From positions 11,904,001 to 11,968,000 of the forward strand of contig NC_088786.1 of assembly GCF_949628265.1 (NCBI RefSeq): a stretch of 64,000 nucleotides of DNA, in the 5' to 3' direction. Made by a program: the position numbers and the translations under genes. Shown in pieces: positions 46,154-57,449 of this stretch (position 1 is the stretch's first letter; each line of letters begins with the position of its first letter). Origin of the DNA: Cloeon dipterum. Lineage: Eukaryota; Arthropoda; Insecta; Ephemeroptera; Baetidae. The notes below the pieces were generated by a model. It searched no databases, was not told where the DNA came from, and worked only from the letters and a program-made list of their open reading frames with translations.

Positions 46154-48275
46154 CGGCACCGACCCCAATTGATTTGCGGCAGGCTGGCAGGAGCCGCGGA
46201 GCGCGCGGCGGGGGCGGCGCCACTCGCTCCGCCCCCAGCAACCCCGCGCACGCACCCCTGCCCCTCGTGGCGCCCGCCAAAGCCACTCCTGGCCGCCGCG
46301 TGCCGCAAGGGCGAGATTCCTCGGCGTCGGCGGATCGGGGGCGGCGCCGAAACGCCTCTGATGGACTGATCCCTTCGCACGGCCGAACGAGCGGGCAATT
46401 AATTCTCTTAACAGCCCTCCGATTAATGTGGCCGATTTCGGGGACTGTGCGCGCTTAGACTAAAAACTATAAATGGCTGATGGCACACGGCTGCGCGTCG
46501 ATCCGTGCGTTTGCCAAAGCCTACGGTGAGCGTCATGTTGTTGTCAGGACATGCGTTTCCCTTCATGAATGCTGCGATTAGATTTTAATTTAGGTTGTCA
46601 GCATTAATCCAGTATTTGCTGCCATTAATCTGTTCAAATGCTTTTGCATTAGCATCTGTTGTTTATTTGTGTAAAATCAGTTAAAAATTATATCATTAAA
46701 TATGGTCATTATTACCTAAATTAGATAAAATTTTTATTAATTAAAATTAATATGATTTGTTGAAATTGAAACGTTTTACACTTCATAATATATATGTATG
46801 CCGGAAAATATTAAACTGTTGCAATGGACAGGGAGTATGGTTTTCTATGTAATCTTCTGTAACGATTGAACTCTTAAATTTAATTACTTGCACATTTCGT
46901 GAATTTATGAAATAGTGCTTCAAATTCTAAACGGAAACTATTGCATGGTCCGGATGACAATTTTGACCCTTGCCAAACTAGGAATGTGTCCACGTGTCCA
47001 GATGCTATATTGCTGCAAAAGGCTAGTGTAATTTAACTTTGATCTGAAAGTGCATGACTTTTGCTGAAGTTTTTTTAATATTGTGACAGAAAAATATTTT
47101 GTATTATTTAGAATTTTTGAGTAAGTCTACGAATGTTTTTGAGTATATATCGAAGATTTGCTACTTTAAAACTACATTGAACTGCACCTCTCTATATTGC
47201 ATTGATTTTTACCATTTTTTCTATTTTTGTCATTCAGGTATGTACAAATGGGGCAAAGTTGCTCTGCTGCGGCCCACTAACGATACTGTAATTTCTATCT
47301 TAGAATGGATAATAATTAATCACAATAATAGGTAAGATTTTCTCTAGATTAACAGATTTCTTCTTAGCATTTTTTAGAAAATTACTGCAATTAAATTTTA
47401 TAATATAATATTTAGCGTTTAACACAAAAGCAGTTTCACAGTACGTTTAATCAATTAGTATGTGATATTATTTATATAAGAAGATAGATGTGCTATTTTT
47501 TCGAGTACTTCATACATTATGAGTAGTGCCACATACACGTCGGGAGGAAAGGTGCGCTCCAGTGTATCAATGAGGGAGCATGGAAAAGTTCAAAAGCAGC
47601 GACTGCGTGCGCGCTCCTCTCTCTCTCTACGTGTGTGTTTGCACAACGTATTTTATTCGGCGCTGCAATTCGATTAGAGTAACGAGTAACTCGATTACCT
47701 ATTCATTCTTAAATCAGTTTAGCTAATCGTTTAACATGCTCACGGAAAAGGGATAACCTCGTTAGCGAAGGGAGCAATTGTCGTGTTGGTCTGTGTAAAC
47801 AAGCATGGGCGACCACGCAGCCAGCGCTCAGGCAGGCAGCAGCGGCAGCAGAGAGGCGCGCAGCGTGTGCTGTGCACGCTGGAGCTGACTCCCCCGCCCG
47901 TTTGCTCGAGTTAGGGCCCAAATTAGGTGGAGCATCGCTCTAATGCACTTAGCTGATCAAATCAGTCGGGATAGGCACGGCATTATATACATCTCTCTCC
48001 GGCTCGGTCCTCTGCTCTTGCCGGTGCTGATTTTCGAATGAACTGAATTGCCATTTGGCCAGAATGATTTTTTCCAACGACCTTTTTCGCCGTAAAATAA
48101 ACAGTGTAAGATACTTTTTTTGAATTTTATTGAAGTCTTGAGCTGTTTACAGCGTCGCACGGGGCAACATCGTAGTCAGCATTGATTCCATGAGATGATA
48201 GGAAAGCAGAGTTTTGGCAGAAATATTGCAGGAACTATTTGGTGCGGTGAACTCGCCAGGTGAGCTCTGCCCCGC
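46154..48275. other. Spacer between Shox and the DUF745-like gene, with Shox 5' UTR/promoter
   Basis: The first ~300 bp (to about 46450) are strongly GC/CpG-rich and should hold the Shox 5' UTR and promoter. The rest is AT-rich to about 47500, then mixed. A single short frame at 47238-47335 (YKWGKVALLRP) follows an acceptor-like tcattcag but has no partner exon. No RNA gene is visible. Confidence 0.5.
48126..48131 (-). terminator. PolyA signal of the DUF745-like gene
   Basis: A minus-strand AATAAA (tttatt on plus) lies 145 nt past the stop at 48276, a standard position for 3'-end formation. Confidence 0.5.
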
Positions 48276-49384
48276 TTATTTCTTCCATCCGCCGTGGCCT
48301 CCGGAGCCGCCAGCATCACCTCCGTGCGCGCCAGCGGCAGCACCCGCAGCGCCCTCAGCAGCGATCTGAGCGCCGAGCTTGGCAGCGTTGGCGGCGGCGG
48401 CGGCGGCCAGGGAGGCAGCGCGATCAGCCTGGGCCTGGGTCTGGTGAAGGTCGGAGATGGCAGCAGCCAGTTGGTTGGAAGCCTGCTGGGCGCGCAGCTT
48501 GGCCATCTGAGGGTCAGAAGGGGATTAATGGAAGCTGTACGTGTCTTTCAAAATAATTTGATTTGGCAGCAAGCGTCAGGGTTATTGGGATTTGGTAATA
48601 TTTCTTGGACACTTACGGCAACCATGCGCTCTTGGGCTCCAACCTCCTGTTGGGACTCACCGGCGGCCTTCTCGGCAGCGTTGGCAGAGTTCTGGGCAGC
48701 GTTGAGGGCAGCGGTCAGGGAAGCGGTCTGCTGGTTGGCCTGTTGGGCGGCCTGCTGAGCGGCCTGGGCGGCACGGTTGGCCTGGTCGAGCTGAGCGATC
48801 TCGGCGCCGATCTGAGCTTGCGCGTCCTGGGCAGCCTGGTGGAGGGCGTTCACGATGGCCTGCTTGCCGGCGAGGGCAGCACGGGCGGTCTGGGCAGCCT
48901 GCTTGGCGTTGGCGGCCAGGGCAGACTTAGCCTGGTAGGCGGCCTGCTGAGCGGCCAGGCCCTGCTTCTCGATCGAGGCGTGCGCCTGGTCGGCGGCGCT
49001 GCGGGCGATGGAAGAAGCTGATCCGCTTCCGCCGCCTCCGTGTCCACCGCTGCCTCCTCCGTGTCCACCGCCACCGCCGCTGCCTCCGTGTCCACCACCG
49101 AATCCACCACCGAAACCGCCGCCGAATCCGCCTCCGAAACCGTGGCCAAAGTCTCCTCCAAAACCGCCGCCGCCGAATCCACGCTTAACCTGTCAATGCC
49201 AAATTGGTGTAATTTTCCATTAAATACTATTTTTATGAGAAACTTACCCTGGTGTCCTGAGCAAAAGCGAAAGCGGCAAGAGCTGCAAAGGGAAAACGGT
49301 TGTGCATAAGATTTGTACTCAAGCTTATCAAGGTTCTGATATCTTACCCACGAGGGCGAAGGTGACAATCTGGAATTTCACCAT
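48276..49384 (-). CDS. Secreted Gly-rich, Ala/Gln coiled-coil protein (DUF745-like)
   Basis: Four coding exons on minus, 49384-49348, 49282-49248, 49189-48617 and 48506-48276, give 291 residues with matching phases. A signal peptide (MVKFQIVTFALVALAAFAFA) ends before QDTRVKR, a likely processing site. Then comes a Gly-rich block of GGGFGG and GGH/GGS repeats (about 27-75). A ~180-residue Ala/Gln-rich helical region follows, with repeats such as ALAGKQAIVNALHQAAQDAQ and QQAAQQANQQTASLTAALNA. It ends in a short Gly-rich tail, GGSGGHGGWKK. The Ala-rich coiled-coil pattern strongly recalls insect DUF745 proteins, secreted structural proteins of unknown function. The combination of Gly-rich and coiled-coil parts fits a matrix, cuticle or adhesive polymer. 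An additional 5' UTR intron is predicted: donor near 49539, acceptor tttgtctcag near 49411. Confidence 0.8.
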
Positions 49385-49599
49385 AGTGACCGTGGAGGTT
49401 TTGGACTGAGACAAAAGTTCTGTGGAAAATCAGATTTTTCCATTTCAGTATATTTCAACAATTTGAATAAAATGTAAATTGCAAAAGTTTGATAAAGACT
49501 ACTTTAAGGCAGCGTTGGCCAGGCTGGATATCTCTTACCCTGCAAAATCCTGCGAAGATCTCCAAGTGCTCCAATTGCTTAGAGGACCTAAGAGATGAG

Positions 49600-49641
49600 G
49601 TGAGCGGAATGATTTGACCATCTACAGGCTCAGCATTTATA
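49600..49641 (-). promoter_or_regulatory. TATA-Inr core promoter of the DUF745-like gene
   Basis: On the minus strand gggTATAAAT (49641-49635) is followed about 31 nt downstream by TCATTC, the arthropod initiator consensus. The first exon would be untranslated and end at the gcagg|gtaaga donor near 49539. A strong TATA-Inr promoter is typical of highly and specifically expressed structural genes. Confidence 0.55.
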
Positions 49642-51609
49642 CCCGAGCTGGTGTATCTGCAGAGTGGAGGAAGAATTGTTCCTTCTCCCGACGAAATCCA
49701 TTCAAACAAAATCCTCGTCGGGGGTTTTGGCGCCCATTTGTTTGCTTCAAATCAAACTTTCCTCCTCGTGGCCATCGACAATAATTGCATTAAGCTGCGA
49801 TTTTTTCCGCTCTAAGCCAGCGTGAATTTACTGGAAGCGAGAAAACCACAATAGCTCGCTGTCCGTCGCGAACACCGTGGAAGCAGACGTCGAACTCTAT
49901 TTCGCTTCATGCTGTATGGAAATTAGAGAGAATGAATGCATCTCGCGAGCATCATTGTTTGTCTTGCGGCGAAAAACCAGACTCCGTTGCAAGCCAACGA
50001 GCACATTAATTAAAGCGCAGAAATCCTGTAATTAAAACGTTATAATATTTTAAAAGTGTGTTTCCGCTTATTTAACATTCAAGCAGTATGTTAAATTATT
50101 AATTTTTTCATAAGATGCTTCAAATAATTTAAAAGATGTCTAATACATTGTATCGTGTTTTAAAATGTGCTAGCATTTTATTGCAGCTGCAGTAAAATTA
50201 CACGCATAGATTACTCAATTTTGGTCAAACTACCTGCTGGTTCTCTATTCATGAAATAGAATTAAAAATCTCGTCCGCTGGAGCCGAAAATAATAACAGC
50301 TGAGACTATATTTTAAGTTTCAAAGTTTGATCAAATATTCTGCAGTGTGAACACTTTCAAGTCATAAAATCTACTAAAACCTGTATAGCAAAGTTTTTAC
50401 GTGTTCACCTTATGATTTAACAACCTTTATGGCCACGCTTGATTCCCTGCTATAAACTTGTCCAGAGTTCCTACACTCAGAAATAATCTATAGATAGATG
50501 ATGCATGAATAAACACAATCGTTTCGGGATGGCCATTGTGACAAAAATGATAATTGAAAGCAACTGCGCACGCTGCGCACGTTCACTCTTTTAATCTGAC
50601 GGTCAGTATCAGTGAGCGCAGTATTTAGTGCGCATCTCATCGCTGAAAAATAATTCATTGTTTCTCATTCATTGTTCTAGCTCTCGGCAGCGGCAGATTG
50701 GAAATATAGCCGCTCAGTGCGCACCTCAAACAGATGCCGTCAAAGGAAGTCATTTTAACTGTTGAAACTGTGACAGGGAGCGAGTGGACTTTGTGAGAAG
50801 TAATCTCTCAAGTGATCACCAGACTGATAAAATGAAAGGTTGCTTCAGGTGCTGCTATGTGCCCTGAAAATGTCAATTCTAAATATTAAAATCCGATTTC
50901 GGTGTCATATTCCAGAAGCGATTATTCCAATCAATCAAAATTGTCATGAATATTTTGGAAATTTTCTTTTTTACAATAATGTGTCACGACTTATAATATA
51001 TTTAAACAGCAGAAAATCTTCACGGTGAAAACAAAGATGGAAATAATTGTTTTTGTAATCTGTCACGCTTTTACCATAATCATTGTTTTTAAGGAATAAG
51101 TGGTTCTTTTTTCTAGCCTTTCGACCCAAACCAAGATGCTCTCTAACGCCTTTTAGGTGAAAATATGTTAATAATAAACTGGTGCTTTTCGCGCTGCCAA
51201 TAATTAGCTTTCCTCGCTAAAATGAATTCAGCCTTTTTTGTCTCTAGTGTGAAACAATTTGCAGAATTTAGCTGGGAATCTGCCGAGTGCTATAATCTTT
51301 TTTATTGCCAAAGTTATTATCAAGTCTCTTATTGCGTGTGTGACATGTGCCTGTGGAGCGAGTCGTTGGAAATTATGCTGCCGCGAGGGCATTAATTTTC
51401 AAAAGCAGGATTGCGCCAGGTCGACTTCTTTTTCGGGCTCATCTCACGCGTGAGATAATTTCGCCTGCGCGCCAGCAGCAGCAGCACCCACGATTTGCTT
51501 AATTGCACACACGCGGTATATTCAGTCTCTCTGCAGCAGTGCGTGTGTGTGTTTCACCTTTGGCGGCGCGGCATCGGTCTCGCGGGTCTCAGTTCGTTTT
51601 GTGCAGGTC
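49642..51609. other. Divergent intergenic region
   Basis: The region lies between the promoters of the minus-strand DUF745-like gene and the plus-strand secreted gene. It is AT-rich with no gene found. The right end (51430-51600) is GC-richer and probably contains the promoter/5' UTR of the gene at 51610. Confidence 0.5.
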
Positions 51610-54600
51610 ATGCAGCCGGGCATGGGCGCCTCCGTGCGGCCGCCACCGCTGCTGCTGCTTATTTTGCTCGCCCTCGTGCCTCTGAGGGTGGTTGCCAGGG
51701 TGGACATTGTGCCTGCGTTGTTGGTGCACGAGGAGCATTTGCCGCCCATCAGCCACGAGCCGACGTACACGGTCTCGCGATTCGTCAATGAGCTGCTCCA
51801 GATGCAAGGCGGTAAGAAAAATAAAACAAATAATAAAAGAAAAATAAATTGTGATATTTATAATTCTTTTTTGTATATATAAAAGGAAGTCATCATTTAA
51901 AATATACGTGTGAGCGAGCACCCCAATCGTAATCAGAGAAAATTTTCAAGGAGACTCTCTTTTGCTATTAAACTGATTTTAAATTACAAAAATAGCTTTT
52001 TCATATTTCTTCTTTGAATGTGTGGGGAACTATGAGATAAACAACCGTGAAATTTTAACTGCTACCTCTTTTAATATATTCCTTTTATTTTAAAATACAC
52101 GCAAATGGTTTCTTAGCAGAAGAGTAAGTTTTTTACATGGCGGAGGTATTGGAGAATTAGATCATATTAGTGTTTGTGTAACAGATAACAGCTGCAGCGC
52201 TATTTCAATTAGATTTAAATCTATTAATAATAATTCACATTTATCTATCAGCAAATAAAATAAAACCAGAAAAAATCAGGATGAATTTCAAGATTTTTAT
52301 TCTTTATTTAGTTTGAAACAAAACAGCCCACCTGGGCACGTTATGTTCCACTGACAAGTCGGTCAGATCCGAGTTCTAAGCATAAAAAGCTAAATTTTTT
52401 CATTTATTTGTTATCAAAAGCAACGTCAATAGACATTTTCAGTTGTCATTTCTGTATACGCAAAATCTTTGAAGTTTCTATTTGACCTTTATTAGAAATG
52501 AAACACCTGGCAGACCGAAATTCTGAAATTTCATCTATTTTAAAATTGACTTTCACGTTTGATTACAACCACAGTTGTTCTCACTTTTGCAGCAGCAATC
52601 AGGTTATAATGCGAGATGAACTCCCGTGGCTCACGCATATCAAATCAAAAGCAGGGAAATGGACTGCGTGATCCCCGTGCGCGCGGTGCCACATAACAAT
52701 CGGTGCGCATCTCAAACATTTCCCACGATTTAATTCGGAGAGACGCGGAAACATTTTTATACGTATCATATCTCTTCTCGAAATTGAAATTCAGTTGCGT
52801 AACCAAGTTCATTAGAATTGAAAATCGGGTGACTTTGTGCTTCGCAGACGAAATCTACGGCGGCCGGAACCGACTTGCGGGCACCTTCGGCAGGTACGCT
52901 GCCAACAGCGTGCAGGAGAAGTCGGCAAAGCTAGTTGAGGAAAAATCAGCAAAGCTGACGACACAGTACAAGGAGCCTGTAGTGGATGGCAAGAATTTCG
53001 GCTCGTACAATATCAAGCGGAAGCCGAAGGACCCCATTCCGACGCCGTTCACCAACGTGCGCATTAACAACAGCTTCCGCCAGCTGCGCCTCCTATTCCC
53101 CAGCCACACGCAGGCCATCTTCAAATCCGGGCCCAGGGCGGAGAGTCTGGTTGCCCAGCCGTCCAGCACCGCGAGCAGCAGGAAGAACCAGGAGCAATCA
53201 ACCAGTGCCTTTGTCACTACCACAAACGCCCCCATCACGATGACAACCACCGCTACTTTGAAGGCAACTACTTCAGGTAAAATGATTATTCAGGCAGTGT
53301 TGAGAAAAAACAAATGGAAAAGTAAAATGCAATTTTATTTTAGACTTAAAAAACTTTTTTGCGAAGTCAATAAATAGTTACTTCTCACAAATTACAGGAA
53401 AAGTAATAAAAATCCGGAATATAAAACAAAATATTAGCTAACTTTATACGGTGAACATGGGTCAGTGCAATAAATTTAAAATGGGGAAATTAATGGAGAC
53501 GTTAGATGAGTTTTCACTGTAGGTGCCTATTTTCTACCAGTAATTCGAAATATTTTTTTTTATTCTTGGTAGATTCCAACGAAGGTAGAAGCACATGACG
53601 TTGTCAAAATTTTCAGGAGAATTTAATTTACACGCCGAGGAAGCTGTATTTAATTTATAATTAATAAATTTGAGGAAATACAAAGTGTTTCAGAGAATAA
53701 ATCACTTCTATGGTAGGCAACTAGATCCTACTAAGGAGAACAAATCCTGAGTGAGTTAATTGTCAGATTGCGCAATAAAATCTTACCATGCGCCTTGCAG
53801 AGGGTCGGAAAACTACCGCTGAACAGTGTTTCCTTGCAAATATTTTCCTTTTGCACTTTGCAGATAATAGAAATTGCATAATTTTCAGCATATTCAACAG
53901 TTGATTTTTTCAAAGACTTGAACTTGACAAAAAGAAAATAAAAATCTTAAAATTTGGTGGCAAAATCGCAATTTTTATCTGAACCGTTTTTACGAAACAA
54001 GAAAAAATGTTAATGAATTTTGCTTTTGGTAGAAAATTATGCCATTATATTGGATATATTATCAACATAATTATAAAATATTTTCATTTAAAAAATATTT
54101 ATTTGAGAACAACATAATGTTTACAATGCATGCAAAAGATTTCCCAGAGCTGAATTTTCAAGTTAACACAACAAGTTCAAAGGTGAAATAAATCCTGAGA
54201 ACTATTGAAATTTTCCAATCCACTTTATTAAGAGTTGTCGAGAATACGAAACGTGAATATTCAATTTGGCTCTTTCACATTCATAATAAAATTTCCCTCA
54301 GATATTTGTAAACGAAGATCAACTTTGTATACATGCCGAAATTGTTCTAGCTTTATTTTTATTACCTTGAGGTGACCCGAGTCCTGGGAACATCTTGGCA
54401 CGTCGTAATATAATAATTGCCCAATTACTCTCGTTCTCGAGGCGTGCATGCGAATTTCAGCGCCGCGTGCAAAAGCATGTGTAGTTGAGGAGCAGTTAAA
54501 CTGTGATGCAATTATTCAAACAGACGCGTGCGCTCCCTGAGAAAATTTACTTTGGTCCAAATGATGCAAAATGCTCACTGCCAACTTTCATTTTTCTTTC

Positions 54601-55277
54601 TTTTTTTTCTTGCAAAACGGATGTGCCTGTCCAAAATTTACATATTCTCACGGCGTCGTGCGTTATCGTCTCAGTTATAACCAGTGTATCTCTCCTCCAC
54701 ACTTCTGTTCTGAGAAACAAAATGCGATATGTTTATAATATTCGAGACGCAAGAAAGTTTTTTGGCCTTCGCTTCAACAAACATTGCGCAGGAGAAAATT
54801 GTAGCTTATTTTTATCAAAATTTATGAGATTCACAGTCACGACTCATCGATTTATTGCTGGCTAATTCGATATTTATTGAGCATGTTAGCTAATCGATTG
54901 GAGTAGTTCATAAAATCAAATAACATGCCTTTTCAGAGAGGAATGCCGCTTCCGCGGAGGAGGAGAGCTCGAGACCAACTGAACCAGCCAAACTGACTGT
55001 CGAAAGTCTACTTGCGGAATTTTTCAGCCGACCAGCCTCGCCGGCTGCTTCATCTTTCCGACTTCCTTCGGCGAATTCAGTCGTTGCCGACCCGACGACG
55101 ACGTCCACCACCTCCGCTCCAACGTTTTCTAGCACAACCCCGGTGGAGATGACGACAGTCGACGTCGTGGATTTGATTAGAAAAGAGCTGAAGGCGCTGA
55201 AGCCGTCGCCGCGTCCTTTCGGCCTGAGAAAGGCCTCTAAGAAGAGCAGCTCGGAAAAAGCCAGTTTTGTCAAGTGA
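51610..55277 (+). CDS. Secreted EEHLP-family long protein, function unknown
   Basis: Three exons, 51610-51811, 52848-53276 and 54937-55277, join in phase 1 and give 323 residues. After a signal peptide (core LLLLILLALVPLRVVA, about 13-30) comes DIVPALLVHEEHLP, then T-x3-FVNELLQM. This is collinear with the mature peptide encoded at 16392. Exon 2 adds YGGRNRLAGTFGRYAAN, a near-repeat EKSAKLVEEKSAKL, and GSYNIKRKPKDPIP, which has dibasic sites. It then gives INNSFRQLRLLFPSHTQAIF and a Ser/Thr-rich stretch likely to be O-glycosylated. Exon 3 encodes a Thr/Ser/Pro-rich linker, VDVVDLIRKELKALKPSPRP and a basic C-terminus ending SEKASFVK. I do not recognise a named family. The basic sites allow a prohormone or a matrix protein; neither is established. 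Confidence 0.75.
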
Positions 55278-57449
55278 TATAATTTATACTTTAACGTTTT
55301 ATGTAAATAGAAAAATGTATCTGCCAAATACATGTGTACTCAGTTGGCTTTAAGAGCCTTAGATTAATATTGGAAATTTTAGAATGTATTGCAAAATCTG
55401 AATGTCATACACCATAAACACACTCTATTGGGTTAAATTTATTTTTGAGAAAACAAACTGTTCTTCGCAAAGTTTATTGGCAAAATTTCTAGAGTGCAGA
55501 CAGTAATTTAAATAGATATAACCGCTAAAACATTGATTTTTCTCTTACGTAATATAAATACCATATTATGAAAGAAACGGACTCCATAGTATGGAACAAC
55601 GAACAACCAACCTCGAGTGTTGACTTCTTAAGTTATATGGTATACTGCGCCAGTGAAAATAATTTTAACCATTTAAACACAAATTTTCCGACCTCTAAAA
55701 CGTCTAAAACTGCATTTTGTGTATGTAAGAACTAAGAACATTCAAAACCTAAAACTGCATAGTGAAAAGGCAAATTTAAAAATGAAAACGTAACACGCAC
55801 GTTCTAAGCTTTGCCAGAATATTTGCTCCCGCGAACTGGATAAGAAAATATTATGAAAAAAACCTCTCGGTCTAAGAACCTTTTAACGTAAAAAATTCGA
55901 GCCTTATGACAGGACGCGACAGCTTATGTATAACAGGTGTGCTTCTTGAGAAGGTTTTTTATGGACTGATGTTAAAATATTGTGCTCTGAACAAATAATA
56001 TATTATTGTTGGTGTATTCAAGAACACAATTTTCAGTATAGAAAAAATATTTTTTAATTTAACCTCCGGGTTATTGTTATGCAAATGTGAAAATATCAAT
56101 AAAAAGCGACTTTTTGCCGATAATATAATTTTTGTGTTCTTATAAACTGTAAATATATATCATATTAATTATTAAAAGGGACGTCTGAGAAGTGTTTTTT
56201 TCCTATAATGTTTGTCTCGAGTTGGCACCCATTGCTGCAATAAATCTCAATTGAAAATAATAATCAAAGCAGTTTGCAAAAACTTCCTGCAATATTTCAA
56301 TAGGAGGGCATTTAAATTGTTAATGGATCTCCAGCAGCTGCGGCTGCTGTTGCAATTATCAACACCTTGTTGTTCCGTCCTATTTTAGCAGCTATTTGCA
56401 CAAAATAAAATGGAAAATCGATCGGCCGGTGTGAAATTATTTCATGCGGCTGCAACACACAGCATCTCAGCAGCAGCTGCGAGACAACAACGACTTTTAC
56501 TCCCTTTGTGCTTGGCGCGCTCGTGATTAATTCGGAAAGAGATGCGATTTAAAATCGGTCACGGTGGACGTGGCAAGTCATCGTCGCTGCGATTTCCGCT
56601 CGGCTGCCCCCAAGCCGAATGATCAATAACGACGAATCATTGCACCGAGAACATCCGTCAGCGCGACGCAACCCCCGAATCCGCCAGACCGCCAGAGCTG
56701 ACGTGCTGCAAGAAATGGCCTCGCACCAAATTGTTCAGCACTCGCTTTTGGTTCTTTTGCGGTCGCGCTGCTGCTCACTCACCATAGAGTAAAGAGCTGT
56801 TCTTACAAAGCGAGTAAATTGTCTCTCACGTAAAAACGGAATCCTGGGCTTCCCCCAGGGCCACGTCTGCATGCACTCTCAATAAAGGGGCAAATTACGT
56901 ACGTGCAATTTTAGCGTTAATTTGCACCGGAAATAATTGAATAAAGGTAAAAATCGTTGAAATTTAAACTAAGAATTGTGGAAATAAAGAGACACATGGC
57001 GGTTTTTAAATCTGACTTCCTTCGCTCCGCCACCCTAAATAGCCGTCTTTAGTGTATGAAGACAAAATTATAGGAAGAATATGGACAGAAACTTTTAGTT
57101 GGAAAAGAGTGCTCCTTTTTTCCCTCTATAATCTTTGATTTCTTATATACGTACTGCAAAACTCGTAACAGTTTTCGAGAATTTTCGAGATTTTCCCCAA
57201 ACAGGAAAGCTTGCCATGTTAGCTTGGATAGCTCCTTGTTCCCTCTCTATAATTTTTTTGATAATAATTTTTTTTTAAATTTCAGTTATATTTACTAAAA
57301 AAATCAAAATTAATTTATAAAAAATATTAGCAACTTGTAGAATCGAGCAGAGATCTACGATTTTACTGTGTCGCTCTGCACACTGCTAGCAGGCTCATCT
57401 TCCGCTCGTCCCGCACAACTTGCATTCGGCTGGTGGCGCCACTGAACAG
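55278..57449. other. Intergenic spacer
   Basis: AT-rich to about 56280, then GC-richer at 56340-56800 with no convincing exon. The GC-rich part could be the promoter or an untranslated first exon of the gene whose exon begins at 57450. No RNA gene was seen. Confidence 0.45.

Noticed and set aside
47238-47335. Possible isolated exon (YKWGKVALLRP) like a receptor ligand-binding domain
   Set aside because: Only one short exon is present, with no compatible neighbours on the same strand; similarity is too weak to call.
48260-49309. Gly/Ser and Pro-rich plus-strand frames over the DUF745-like gene
   Set aside because: They are antisense shadows of the repetitive Gly/Ala/Gln codons of the minus-strand gene.
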